Of a stretch of DNA of 36,588 nucleotides, positions 23,381 through 32,011 are shown in pieces. The notes below the pieces were generated by a model. The model made no database searches. It saw only the letters and a program-made list of their open reading frames with translations, and was not told the origin of the DNA. Made by a program: the position numbers and the translations under genes. The stretch lies in NCBI GenBank assembly GCA_003252075.1, contig QKDO01000117.1:1-36588 (forward strand). Direction: 5' to 3'. This DNA comes from Nitrospirota bacterium (GTDB taxonomy: Bacteria > Nitrospirota > Thermodesulfovibrionia > Thermodesulfovibrionales > UBA6898). The stretch's first letter is position 1; every line of letters starts with the position of its first letter.

Positions 23381-24337
23381 GTGGTGAAGGCCAAGGTGTT
23401 GCTTGTAGAAGATGATCCTGTTCAGGCTTCGGCCACAAAAGAGGCTCTTTCGAAGGTTGGGTATGAGGTATTGTGGGCAGAGGACGGCATTCATGCGATC
23501 AAGGCAGTCAAGACCGAAAGACCGGATATCATACTGCTCGACGTCATTTTGCCGGGCATGGACGGCTATGAGATATGCAGATGGCTGAAACTCGAGGAAA
23601 CCACAAAAGGCATACCGGTGGTCATGCTGACCGTAAAGAAGGAGCTTTCTGACAAGATATCGGGCCTTCATATCGGGGCTGATGATTATCTGCCGAAACC
23701 CTATAATGAACTCGAGCTTAACGCGAGGATCTACGCGCTGCTCAGGACAAAGGCCCTGCAGGACGAACTGAAACTGAAGAACAGCCAGCTTGAAGAACTC
23801 CTCCATAAAGTGAACTACATGGCGATCACCGATGCACTGACCGGTCTCTTCAACCGGAGGCATTTTCATGACGTGCTGATGAGTGAATATGAGCGGACCA
23901 GGCGCTACAATACACCTTTTTCACTTCTAATGCTGGATATCGATCACTTCAAACGGATCAATGATACCTTTGGGCATTCAGTTGGTGATAGTGTCCTCAG
24001 GGAGGTGGCGGAGATTCTTGGACGTAGTATCAGGGATATCGATACCGCATCACGGTATGGAGGTGAGGAGTTCATGATTATCTTGCCGAGTACAGGAAAA
24101 GATCATGCGGTGATCGTTGCTGAGCGCATGAGGCTGATGATTGCACAGAACGCCTTCAGCAGACTCGACAGAAACATAACCGTGAGTATCGGCATTGCCG
24201 GCATGCCTGATGAAAAAGCAGATAGTGACGAAAAATTGATCAGGTGTGCCGACTTTGCACTCTATCGTGCTAAGGACCAAGGCAGAAACCGAACAATAAC
24301 TGCTGAGGCAGCTGAACTCGAATATGCAGCAGAATAA
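23381..24337 (+). CDS. PleD-like response regulator with diguanylate cyclase (GGDEF) domain
   Basis: The 318-residue protein starts at tandem GTG codons (23381, 23384) behind GGAGAGG. The receiver domain covers residues 4-122, with D11/D12, phosphoacceptor Asp54, Thr84 and Lys106. A coiled-coil linker (124-145) joins a GGDEF domain with ITDALTGLFNRRHF, DIDHFKRINDTFGH and the active-site GGEEF (227-231). The allosteric I-site RDID (218-221) lies five residues upstream, so product inhibition is expected. It should make cyclic di-GMP when phosphorylated. No cognate kinase is adjacent. Confidence 0.93.
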   Translation: MVKAKVLLVEDDPVQASATKEALSKVGYEVLWAEDGIHAIKAVKTERPDIILLDVILPGMDGYEICRWLKLEETTKGIPVVMLTVKKELSDKISGLHIGADDYLPKPYNELELNARIYALLRTKALQDELKLKNSQLEELLHKVNYMAITDALTGLFNRRHFHDVLMSEYERTRRYNTPFSLLMLDIDHFKRINDTFGHSVGDSVLREVAEILGRSIRDIDTASRYGGEEFMIILPSTGKDHAVIVAERMRLMIAQNAFSRLDRNITVSIGIAGMPDEKADSDEKLIRCADFALYRAKDQGRNRTITAEAAELEYAAE

Positions 24338-24431
24338 TGAATCCATTGCCTAGGATCCCCCGCGCCGACTCTCCCATTCATTTTTCTGAGGGCATTGTAG
24401 AAACGGTTTCATGATGTCAGAGGGTTAAGCT

Positions 24432-26363
24432 GTGAGAAAAGGGATCTATCGAGAGATTACGCCACTGGATAAGGCACTGCAGGCGTGGCAGGAAGCCTTG
24501 GAGAAGAGCAACATCACCCTGATGCCGGCAGAGACGGTTAAGGTGGATGAATCTCTCGGAAGAGTCACTGCGGAACCGGTTTTTGCAACGGTTTCGTCAC
24601 CCTATTATCATTCTTCTGCCATGGACGGCTACGCTGTCCGGTTTAAGGAGACCTTTGGCGCCTCTGAGGCATCCCCCAAGACCCTCAGCATTCCTGATCA
24701 TGCGCGCCCCGTAGACACCGGAGACCCTCTCCCTGACGGATTCAGTGCCGTGATCATGATTGAAGACGTGAATCTTGTAAAATGCGGTGGGAGCGACCAT
24801 ATTGAGATTCTGGCGCCGGTGACGCCCTGGCAGCATGTACGGGTGATAGGAGAGGATATGGTAAGCTCTGAAATGATTATCCCGGAGAATCACCGGGTCA
24901 GGCCCGTCGACATTGGCGCACTCCTTTCCGGTGGACATACCGAGATACGGGTGAGAAGAAGTCCAAGGGTTGCGATCATACCTACGGGCACAGAACTTAT
25001 TGAACCCGGCGAGCCCTTGCGGAAAGGAACAATCATTGAGTTCAATTCAAGAATTCTTGCGTCTCTGGTTGCAGAATGGGGAGGCAGGCCCGTGCGGTTC
25101 AGTCCGGTGCCTGATGATCCTGAACGGTTGCAGGAAACGCTAAAAAAAGCATGTGAGCTGTATGACGTCGTCGTCATCAATGCCGGATCGTCAGCGGGCT
25201 CAGAGGATTATACTGCTGCACTGATAAACGATTTGGGTGAGGTTATCCTTCACGGCGTCGATATCAAGCCCGGCAAGCCCGTGATACTCGGTCTGGTCAT
25301 GGGAAGGCCGGTGCTGGGGATACCGGGATACCCGGTCTCTGCTTTCATTACCTTTCATCTCTTCGGGAAGAGACTGATCCATACGTTGCAGGGAATAGAG
25401 CCTCCGGAAACAGAAACAATGACTGCACGGCTTTCGCGACAGGTTGCATCATCGCTCGGACAAGAAGAATTTCTCAGGGTAAAGCTTGGCAGGGTCGGAG
25501 AAAACCTGGTTGCAACTCCGATCAGCAGAGGCGCTGGCATTCTCATGTCCCTTGTTCGTGCTGATGGCCTTGTCAGGATTCCTGCCATGTCAGAGGGATA
25601 CGGGGCCGGTGCCGAGGTTATGGTCGAGATGCTGAGGTCGAAGGATGAGATTGAGAACACCGTCGTATGTATTGGCAGCCATGATAATGCGCTGGACCTT
25701 CTTGCCAACCTGCTTAAGCGGGAACACCCCGGGTTCTCACTCTCTTCTGCGCACGTAGGGTCCATGGGTGGGCTCATGGCAATACGAAACGGAGTGGCTC
25801 ATATTGCAGGTACGCATCTGCTTGATGAGGCAACCGGGCAATATAATATACCCTTTATTATAAAAATGCTTGGCGACAGGAAACTGTTTTTGGTCAATCT
25901 GGTTTATCGCGAGCAGGGATTCATGGTTTTGAAAGGAAATCCCAAGAATATCCGAGGGTTCGGGGATCTGCGGCGACAGGACGTCTGTTTTATCAACCGG
26001 CAGGGCGGGTCCGGTACCCGGCTGCTGACTGACAAGCACCTCAGAGATCAGAACATATCCCCGCACCAGGTGAATGGTTATGGGCGGGAAGAGTATACCC
26101 ATATGGGTGTGGCATCTGCAGTGCTGACCGGCGTTGCTGATATGGGCATGGGAATTCTTGCTGCAGCCCAGGCACTCGATCTTGAATTTATTCCGGTTGC
26201 AAGAGAGCGGTATGACCTTGTTATACCGACCGCCTTTGCGGAGCTACCGCATGTTGCTGCGCTCCTCGATATTATCCGCGGCAGTACTGAATTCCGAAAC
26301 GTGGTGACCGCCCTCGGCGGTTATGACATCTCGGATATGGGCAAAACCGTTTATGCGTCATAG
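24432..26363 (+). CDS. MoeA-type molybdopterin molybdenumtransferase fused to a periplasmic-binding-like domain
   Basis: This 643-residue protein starts with GTG behind GAGGG. Residues 1-405 are MoeA, the enzyme that inserts molybdate or tungstate into adenylylated molybdopterin: SSAMDGYAVR, VDTGDPLPDGF, PTGTELIEPGEPL, NAGSSAGSEDYTAALI and GIPGYPVSAF. Residues 420-640 are a cytoplasmic LysR/PBP-like domain (DNALDLLANLL, INRQGGSGTRLL, GVADMGMGIL). No export signal is present, so the second domain is cytosolic and could sense a ligand or metal oxyanion; that role is inferred. The fusion is known from anaerobic bacteria and archaea. The last 11 bases overlap the ASKHA gene. Confidence 0.92.
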   Translation: MRKGIYREITPLDKALQAWQEALEKSNITLMPAETVKVDESLGRVTAEPVFATVSSPYYHSSAMDGYAVRFKETFGASEASPKTLSIPDHARPVDTGDPLPDGFSAVIMIEDVNLVKCGGSDHIEILAPVTPWQHVRVIGEDMVSSEMIIPENHRVRPVDIGALLSGGHTEIRVRRSPRVAIIPTGTELIEPGEPLRKGTIIEFNSRILASLVAEWGGRPVRFSPVPDDPERLQETLKKACELYDVVVINAGSSAGSEDYTAALINDLGEVILHGVDIKPGKPVILGLVMGRPVLGIPGYPVSAFITFHLFGKRLIHTLQGIEPPETETMTARLSRQVASSLGQEEFLRVKLGRVGENLVATPISRGAGILMSLVRADGLVRIPAMSEGYGAGAEVMVEMLRSKDEIENTVVCIGSHDNALDLLANLLKREHPGFSLSSAHVGSMGGLMAIRNGVAHIAGTHLLDEATGQYNIPFIIKMLGDRKLFLVNLVYREQGFMVLKGNPKNIRGFGDLRRQDVCFINRQGGSGTRLLTDKHLRDQNISPHQVNGYGREEYTHMGVASAVLTGVADMGMGILAAAQALDLEFIPVARERYDLVIPTAFAELPHVAALLDIIRGSTEFRNVVTALGGYDISDMGKTVYAS

Positions 26364-27852
26364 ACCCCTTGCCTTTGGTTTTACCGTGGTTCTTCCCAAA
26401 CCTACACAACAGGACAGAAGTGCTGACGTTGACCGCCTCACTGCCGAACTTGAGCAACGCGGTTTTTATCCGGTACTTGTGCCTCTTGATATCATGCAGA
26501 GGCTGCCCTATGAAATGAGAAGGAATGATTTTGCGCTTGATCTGGTTGTAGGCTGCACAGATTTGGGCTATGTTGTGCTTGACATCAATAACTCGGATAC
26601 GGTGTATGGAATAGCCCTGGATATTGGTACCACGACGATCGAATGCGCCCTTTATGATCTCAATGCACAGAAAAAGATCGCAGTGCTTGATACGGCTAAC
26701 CCACAGGCAGGGTATGGTGAAGATGTTCTGGCGCGTGCTCAGATGGCGATGAGGGGGAGGGGCGAGGATCTTGTTCAGGTGCTCCGCGAAGCGCTTCATC
26801 GCCTGATTCGTGACCTGTGCGACAAGAATCGTGTAGACAGTGAGAACGTTTATGCTCTGACAGTAGCCGGCAACACGTTCATGACGCATTTTTTTTTAGG
26901 GCTTGACGTAGTCAATATACCGATTGCACCAAATACACCAGCAGTCGGACATGCAGTCTTTTGCTCAGCACGGGATGTCGACATCCCCGTGCACCCCAAG
27001 GCTCTTGTCTATGTGTTTCCGAACGCCGGCAGTTATGTCGGTGGCGATATTATCAGCGGTATGATCGCCATGGGGATGCTTGAGCAGACGTCTCCCGTTC
27101 TTTTTCTGGATGTAGGAACGAATGTCGAGATTACACTCGGATGCAAAGAATGGATCATGGTAGGTGCCGGCGCGGCGGGGCCGGCTCTCGAGGGCGGTAT
27201 CTCCGGCATCGGAAGAAGAGCGGAACCCGGAACGATAAGCCATGTCGCTATCGACAGACGGACAGGAGAGCCCCACCTGACCGTAATATCCGGAGGGGAT
27301 CCACATGGGATTTGCGGATCGGGTTTGATAGATCTTGTTTCGGAGCTTTATACCAAGGGTATCATTGATCGTGCCGGGAAGTTCCATAGGGGAAAAGAAG
27401 GGGTTGTGCTCAAGGACGGGGTTGCATCCTATCGGGTTTTCCGATCTTCCGGCAAAGAGTTGCTTTTCACGGAGCATGAGCTTAAGAATTTTTTGCGGTC
27501 TAAGGCAGCAATGTTTGCCTTCCTGTTTGTTTTCCTTAAGTCTGTCGGAATGGGTATCGGTGATATAGACAAAATCTACCTCTCCGGCGCACTTGGGTGT
27601 GGTATCAACCGCGAAAGCGCGGTAAATATCGGAATGCTCCCTGACATAAAACAGGAAAAGATGGTGCCAATCGGCAATTCATCGCTGCGAGGAGCCGCCA
27701 TGCTTCTGATGAACAGTTCCCTTCTCGATGACGTGAGACACATTCGCTCACTTATAACATACCGTCAGATGAGCGAAGACCCTGATCTGCTGAATGTCCT
27801 TCAGGGGGCCCTTTTTATTCCGCATACCGACCCTGAACTATTGAAAGGCTGA
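26353..27852 (+). CDS. RACo-like ASKHA-domain protein (DUF4445 group) lacking the N-terminal ferredoxin domain
   Basis: The start ATG 26353 (MRHRPLAFGFTVV) overlaps the moeA stop. The 499-residue protein has the RACo linker/middle region (residues 1-85) and an ASKHA ATPase core. The core has phosphate-1 motif DIGTTT (90-95), the second FLDVGTN, GAGAAGPALEGG, GGDPHGICGSGLIDLV and YLSGALGCG. RACo proteins reactivate corrinoid iron-sulfur proteins by ATP-driven reduction, using an N-terminal 2Fe-2S domain. That domain is absent here and no cysteine cluster replaces it. No corrinoid protein or methyltransferase is encoded nearby, so the client is unknown. Confidence 0.85.
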   Translation: MRHRPLAFGFTVVLPKPTQQDRSADVDRLTAELEQRGFYPVLVPLDIMQRLPYEMRRNDFALDLVVGCTDLGYVVLDINNSDTVYGIALDIGTTTIECALYDLNAQKKIAVLDTANPQAGYGEDVLARAQMAMRGRGEDLVQVLREALHRLIRDLCDKNRVDSENVYALTVAGNTFMTHFFLGLDVVNIPIAPNTPAVGHAVFCSARDVDIPVHPKALVYVFPNAGSYVGGDIISGMIAMGMLEQTSPVLFLDVGTNVEITLGCKEWIMVGAGAAGPALEGGISGIGRRAEPGTISHVAIDRRTGEPHLTVISGGDPHGICGSGLIDLVSELYTKGIIDRAGKFHRGKEGVVLKDGVASYRVFRSSGKELLFTEHELKNFLRSKAAMFAFLFVFLKSVGMGIGDIDKIYLSGALGCGINRESAVNIGMLPDIKQEKMVPIGNSSLRGAAMLLMNSSLLDDVRHIRSLITYRQMSEDPDLLNVLQGALFIPHTDPELLKG

Positions 27853-27899
27853 AAATACTCGCTTCTGTATGCCTGCTCGCGCAAAAGAGGATGGACGAC

Positions 27900-28409
27900 T
27901 TAACGGCGACCGCGGACTTTTCCATAGCGAATAAACTCCTCCACGAAATGATCACTGAATTTGCCGCTGTTAAGCTCAACTCCGATATCATCGATACTCC
28001 AGAAACGGACCTCGTCGATCTCTTCCCGGCTGATCCGGAACGGACCGCAATGAACGCAGGTGAACGTGCTTACCAGTTCGGTCTCCATCTGATTGCTGAA
28101 AAAATAGTCATAGAGAAAATTGATCGTACACCCTACAATGCCAAGCTCTTCCTGCAGTTCTCGCAATGCCGCCGTGCGGATGTCTTCACTGATATTGACG
28201 TGTCCGCCTACAGAGGTGTCCCATCTGCCGGGGGACGTATCCTTGTTTCGTGAACGCTTCTGGAGCAGAAGTAAACCCTGCAGGTTGAATACCAGCACAT
28301 GAATGACGCGGTGGATGAGAGAGGGATTCCTGTGCAGTTCAGTGCGGCGAGCGGTCCCAATTACCTTTCCGCTCAGGTCGACGACCTCGAAGGATTCGTC
28401 CTGTTGCAT
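27900..28409 (-). CDS. Nudix hydrolase (isopentenyl-diphosphate-isomerase-like subgroup)
   Basis: From ATG 28409 the protein has 169 residues. The Nudix box from G69 to I91 is complete: G69, E75, R83-E84-L85, E87-E88, G90. The N-terminal region (VVDLSGKVIGTARRTELHRNPSLIHRVIHV, given in part) resembles the YfcD and IPP-isomerase-type Nudix proteins. It hydrolyses a nucleoside or other diphosphate; the substrate is unknown. A TTG at 28445 would lengthen it and overlap the upstream gene, but the ATG, five bases after the upstream stop, is preferred. It converges on the ASKHA gene 47 bases away. Confidence 0.88.
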   Translation of the reverse strand: MQQDESFEVVDLSGKVIGTARRTELHRNPSLIHRVIHVLVFNLQGLLLLQKRSRNKDTSPGRWDTSVGGHVNISEDIRTAALRELQEELGIVGCTINFLYDYFFSNQMETELVSTFTCVHCGPFRISREEIDEVRFWSIDDIGVELNSGKFSDHFVEEFIRYGKVRGRR

Positions 28410-28413
28410 GACG

Positions 28414-28953
28414 TCAAGCTTTCTGTTCCACGCGTGATAGGACAAAAGCTTCCTTGGCCTTCCGGTCCTGGCGCGAAAGACTCCGGAGGCGGATGCCGTA
28501 GCCGTTAACCGTGCCGATTTCCCCGGCAGGACAAGAGAAGAATGCGCCCGATTGCTGCCCCGTGACTGATGCCTTCAGGAGCACGCGGTATTTCTGTCGC
28601 CGAGGAATCGATAGCTGAACAGTGATCTTTTCGGCAGGCTGCTCTGTTATAATCTCATTGGAACCGCAACGGGCAGCACGATCAACCCAGAGCGGACTGT
28701 GGGCGCACGTGATCAGCAGTGAAACAATATTCAACTCATTATCTCGACGCATCAGAGAGCAGAGGCTGTCGCCACCAATGTCTGTCGTCTCCAGAGAGGT
28801 GACGATGAAATCCATGGCATGCGCTTTGTCCAGGGCAAGTGCTTCCTTTCCGGACTCCGTCGTAAATATGTCAACGCTTAACCTTTTGAGAATTGACTGT
28901 CCGTGATCGAGAGCGTTGCTAATACTTTCTCCTATAGGAATTATTTTATTCAT
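28414..28953 (-). CDS. Degenerate receiver-like domain joined to an internally shortened PilZ-like domain
   Basis: The 179-residue frame is intact. Residues 1-115 follow a receiver pattern, but the acidic pair is Gly8/Glu9, the phosphoacceptor position is Ser53 (VTSLETTD) and the conserved Lys is Glu104, so it cannot be phosphorylated in the usual way. Residues 117-179 look like PilZ: IPRRQKYRV with the RxxxR motif (R119-R123) at the start and NGYGIRLRSLSRQDRKA at the end. The central strands that carry D/NxSxxG are missing between Cys141 and Ala143. Binding of cyclic di-GMP is therefore doubtful. It may be a decaying gene or a protein-binding remnant. It precedes the Nudix gene by five bases. 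Confidence 0.7.
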   Translation of the reverse strand: MNKIIPIGESISNALDHGQSILKRLSVDIFTTESGKEALALDKAHAMDFIVTSLETTDIGGDSLCSLMRRDNELNIVSLLITCAHSPLWVDRAARCGSNEIITEQPAEKITVQLSIPRRQKYRVLLKASVTGQQSGAFFSCPAGEIGTVNGYGIRLRSLSRQDRKAKEAFVLSRVEQKA

Positions 28954-29069
28954 GTCACAATATGCAGATTACCCTTCAAGGGACTCTCTTCAGCGAACAT
29001 GTAATGTTACCACAAAACTTAAAGTAAAAGCGCTGAAAGCAACCATAACTCATCAAAATAAAAGGAATA

Positions 29070-29098
29070 TTGACTCTGACAAGCATCCGTGGTAAGAT
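29070..29098 (+). promoter_or_regulatory. Promoter placing transcription start at the lytic transglycosylase ATG
   Basis: TTGACT (29070-29075) and TAAGAT (29093-29098) are 17 bases apart. The ATG at 29104 is five bases after the -10, so transcription should begin at or inside the start codon. No Shine-Dalgarno is present. Confidence 0.55.
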
Positions 29099-29103
29099 TA
29101 ACC

Positions 29104-29802
29104 ATGTCAAAAGTAGGTATAGCGTTCGGTGTTCTTGTACTGACAGTGTCTGCGGCATCGGCTGAGATTTACAAATATGTTAATGAGGATGGTGTAGTCT
29201 GTTATACCGACGCACCTTTTGGCAAGAAGTCTCAGTTGATAGAAGAAGACAAGGTTTTACCGAAGAGACAGAAGGCCGACATGCAGACCCGCTCTGATTT
29301 CAGTAGTTATGTGCATCAGGCTGCTGCCAAGTATGACCTGGAACCGGAGTTGATAAAGGCAGTAATATCGACTGAATCGAATGGCAATCACCGCGCCGTA
29401 TCGCGGAAGGGGGCAATAGGGCTTATGCAGCTCATGCCTGCCACGGCGAATGATCTGAACGTCATCAATCCTTTCAATCCCGAAGAGAATATTGAAGGGG
29501 GGACCAGGTACCTGAAACAGTTGCTTGAACGGTTCAACGGCAATCTTACGCTGGCCCTGGCTGCATATAATTCGGGGCCGAAGACCGTGGAGAAATACGG
29601 TGCGGTACCTCCCATCCTCGAAACCCGTCAGTATGTGAAGAAGGTTTTTTCCCTCTATAATGGCAAGAAAACCTATGAATTGTCCGACATGAGCAGTTCT
29701 TCGCAGAAACAGAACTCGCCAATCTATAAGATCGTGCTGGATGACGGAACGATCCTTTTCACGAACGCGACACTCGAAAAGAACAGTAAGACCAGGTTAT
29801 AG
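29104..29802 (+). CDS. Secreted lytic transglycosylase (DUF4124 + SLT domain)
   Basis: The 232-residue protein starts at ATG 29104; the GTG at 29089 lies inside the promoter. A signal peptide (1-20, cleavage after SAASA) is followed by a DUF4124 segment (IYKYVNEDGVVCYTDAP, 22-38). An SLT lysozyme-like domain (70-195) has catalytic Glu91 in VISTESNGN, then GAIGLMQLMPATA, NIEGGTRYL and LALAAYNSG. It cleaves peptidoglycan glycan strands to 1,6-anhydro products in the periplasm. The last 25 residues repeat the DUF4124-like strand pattern (IYKIVLDDGTILFTNA). It ends one base before the nadA ATG. Confidence 0.92.
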   Translation: MSKVGIAFGVLVLTVSAASAEIYKYVNEDGVVCYTDAPFGKKSQLIEEDKVLPKRQKADMQTRSDFSSYVHQAAAKYDLEPELIKAVISTESNGNHRAVSRKGAIGLMQLMPATANDLNVINPFNPEENIEGGTRYLKQLLERFNGNLTLALAAYNSGPKTVEKYGAVPPILETRQYVKKVFSLYNGKKTYELSDMSSSSQKQNSPIYKIVLDDGTILFTNATLEKNSKTRL

Positions 29803-30789
29803 ATGGGTCCAGACACCGCTGCCCTCCGGGATCAGATTCTGAGGTTCAGGGAGGAGAAACGAGCGCTCATTCTCTCCCATAACTATCAGCGCGACGAAGT
29901 GCAGGAGATTGCGGATTTCGTGGGTGACTCCCTTGAACTTTCGCGGATTGCCGCAACGCGGGACTGTAACATGATCGTATTCTGCGGTGTCCATTTCATG
30001 GCCGAGAGCGCGTCAATCCTCTCTCCTGAAAAGACGGTACTGCTTCCGGAACGGGAAGCAGGCTGCCCCATGGCTGATATGATACGGGCTAGTGCCCCTC
30101 GACCTGTCAGAAGCAGATTTCCCGGATTCGAAAACCCTCCGTCCTATGTTTATCCTCCGGAGTTCTCATTGAAGGACATCAAGAAGCAATATCCGGGTGT
30201 TCCTGTGGTCGCCTATGTAAACACAACTGCAGAGGTGAAGGCAGAAAGCGATATTTGCTGTACTTCGGCGAATGTCGTGCGGATCATTGAGTCGCTCCCT
30301 GGTGAAGCGGTCATCTGTGTTCCTGATAAGAATCTTTCGATGTGGGCGGCGAGGAACACAAAGAAGAAAGTTATTGCTTGGGACGGCTACTGCAATATTC
30401 ATGAGCGGGTGACTGTCGAGGATGTGGAGAGCGCACGCAGGAATTATCCGCAGGCTCTTCTCATGGCGCATCCTGAATGCCGTATAGAGGTCCTTGAGCG
30501 TGCAGATCATGTGACCAGCACTTCGGGCATGCTCAGGTTTGCATCGGCATCGCCTGAAGCCGAATTTATCGTAGGGACTGAGATTGGTCTCCTGCACCGA
30601 CTCCGTAAAGAAAACCCTGCTAAGCTGTTTTATCCCCTTAGGAATGATATGGTCTGCCCGAACATGAAGAAGACGACGTTGTACAGCATTCTGAAATCGT
30701 TCCGGGAAAATAGCTACATTGTCAAGGTTCCCGAGCATGTTCGTGTCCCGGCAAAACGCGCTCTCGACAGGATGCTCCAGACAGTATGA
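29803..30789 (+). CDS. nadA: Quinolinate synthase
   Basis: The 328-residue 4Fe-4S enzyme condenses iminoaspartate with dihydroxyacetone phosphate to quinolinate. Cluster cysteines by family pattern are C88 (EAGCPMADM), C197 (DGYCNIHE) and C285 (NDMVCPNMK). Other motifs are SHNYQRDEVQEIADFVGDS, CGVHFMAESA and AESDICCTSAN. Between C88 and AYVNTTAEVKAE there is an extra stretch of about 20-24 residues (about 95-120, Pro/Arg/Tyr-rich) not usual in NadA. The ATG directly follows the transglycosylase stop, without a clear ribosome site of its own, so translation may be coupled. Confidence 0.94.
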   Translation: MGPDTAALRDQILRFREEKRALILSHNYQRDEVQEIADFVGDSLELSRIAATRDCNMIVFCGVHFMAESASILSPEKTVLLPEREAGCPMADMIRASAPRPVRSRFPGFENPPSYVYPPEFSLKDIKKQYPGVPVVAYVNTTAEVKAESDICCTSANVVRIIESLPGEAVICVPDKNLSMWAARNTKKKVIAWDGYCNIHERVTVEDVESARRNYPQALLMAHPECRIEVLERADHVTSTSGMLRFASASPEAEFIVGTEIGLLHRLRKENPAKLFYPLRNDMVCPNMKKTTLYSILKSFRENSYIVKVPEHVRVPAKRALDRMLQTV

Positions 30790-30844
30790 TCATGAAGCTG
30801 ACGCTCATGACCTCCTGCTGGTTTCCGGCATTGGTTTTCTGGTT

Positions 30845-32011
30845 ATGAACCCACTGGAAAAGAAGATCATAGATCGCATCAGAAATGACGGTCCCATGAC
30901 ATTTGAGGCATTCATGGAAATGGCGCTGTATGATCCGGAGCTCGGATATTATGCGTCTGACAGGCCAAGAATCGGCAGAGAAGGGGATTTCTATACCAGT
31001 TCTCATCTCCATCCGGTATTCGGCGCAATAGTGGCGAAACAGATGATGGAAATGTGGATGGTTATGGAAAAGCCGGAAAGTTTTACGATACTGGAAATGG
31101 GTGCCGGCGAAGGATACCTGTGCAAAGACATACTTTCCGGGATTCAGAGGCAGGAGAATGTTTCGCACGCGTCAGGGGCCGGGGGGCTGCATGACGGACA
31201 CGACTTCTATGACCGTGTGCGGTACATAATCGTGGAGAAGAATTCCCGGCAGATGCTGCGTCAGAAAGAACTTCTTGAGGATCATTATGGGAAGGTCTCC
31301 TGGATTGCGCATGTCTGTGATGCCGGGAAAATGACAGGATGTATATTTTCGAATGAACTGCTGGATGCCTTTCCTGTTCACCGCGTCAGAATGGAAGATA
31401 CTCTTATGGAGATATTTATCAATCACGACGGGCATACCTTTCGTGAACAACTGTTTCCTTTGTCGACGGATGAACTTACACAGTATTTTGCGGATGCGGG
31501 AGTGACGCTCAATGCAGGTCATACTTCGGAAGTCAATCTGCGCATGAAGAGCTGGCTGTCTGACATAGATGCCGTGCTCCGCGCGGGTTTTGTATTTACG
31601 ATTGATTATGGACACCCTTCAGAAGAATATTACTGCGAGGACAGGAGCAGGGGAACGCTCATGTGCTACCACCGGCATCAGCTCTGCGAGGACATCTTTG
31701 CGCATATCGGTGAACAGGATATCACCGCTCATGTCGACTTCTCCTGCCTGAAACGGTGGGGAGCAGAAAGGGGGTTTCAAGCTGTGGGGTATTGCAGCCA
31801 GGGTGCATTCCTTCTGGCCAACGGCATTGATCGGGAAATTGCGCGGCTTGCAGAGACATCCCCTGACTACCTGTTCGAACTTGCTAGGATCAAGAAGCTT
31901 TTCATGCCGCAGGGACTTGGCGAATCGCACAAGGTCATGATTCAGTATAAAGGGACTGATTTTCCGAAACTACAGGGATTTTCGATCAGGAACCAGCTGA
32001 GGACGTTGTAA
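30845..32011 (+). CDS. MidA/NDUFAF7-family SAM-dependent methyltransferase
   Basis: From ATG 30845 (MNPLEKKIIDRIRNDGPM) the protein has 388 residues. The longer frame from 30719 overlaps nadA and does not match the family N-terminus. Motifs: YYASDRPRIGREGDFYTSSH, the SAM motif EMGAGEGYLCKDIL, IFSNELLDAFPVHRV and TIDYGHPSEEYY. The eukaryotic relative NDUFAF7 methylates an arginine of a complex I subunit. Bacterial members are uncharacterized but probably modify proteins. There is no good ribosome site. The 3' end overlaps the convergent isomerase gene by 26 bases. Confidence 0.85.
   Translation: MNPLEKKIIDRIRNDGPMTFEAFMEMALYDPELGYYASDRPRIGREGDFYTSSHLHPVFGAIVAKQMMEMWMVMEKPESFTILEMGAGEGYLCKDILSGIQRQENVSHASGAGGLHDGHDFYDRVRYIIVEKNSRQMLRQKELLEDHYGKVSWIAHVCDAGKMTGCIFSNELLDAFPVHRVRMEDTLMEIFINHDGHTFREQLFPLSTDELTQYFADAGVTLNAGHTSEVNLRMKSWLSDIDAVLRAGFVFTIDYGHPSEEYYCEDRSRGTLMCYHRHQLCEDIFAHIGEQDITAHVDFSCLKRWGAERGFQAVGYCSQGAFLLANGIDREIARLAETSPDYLFELARIKKLFMPQGLGESHKVMIQYKGTDFPKLQGFSIRNQLRTL

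Noticed and set aside
30719-30844. N-terminal extension of the MidA-like methyltransferase
   Set aside because: The extension overlaps nadA and is a frame-shifted reading of it; the family N-terminus begins at MNPLEKK.
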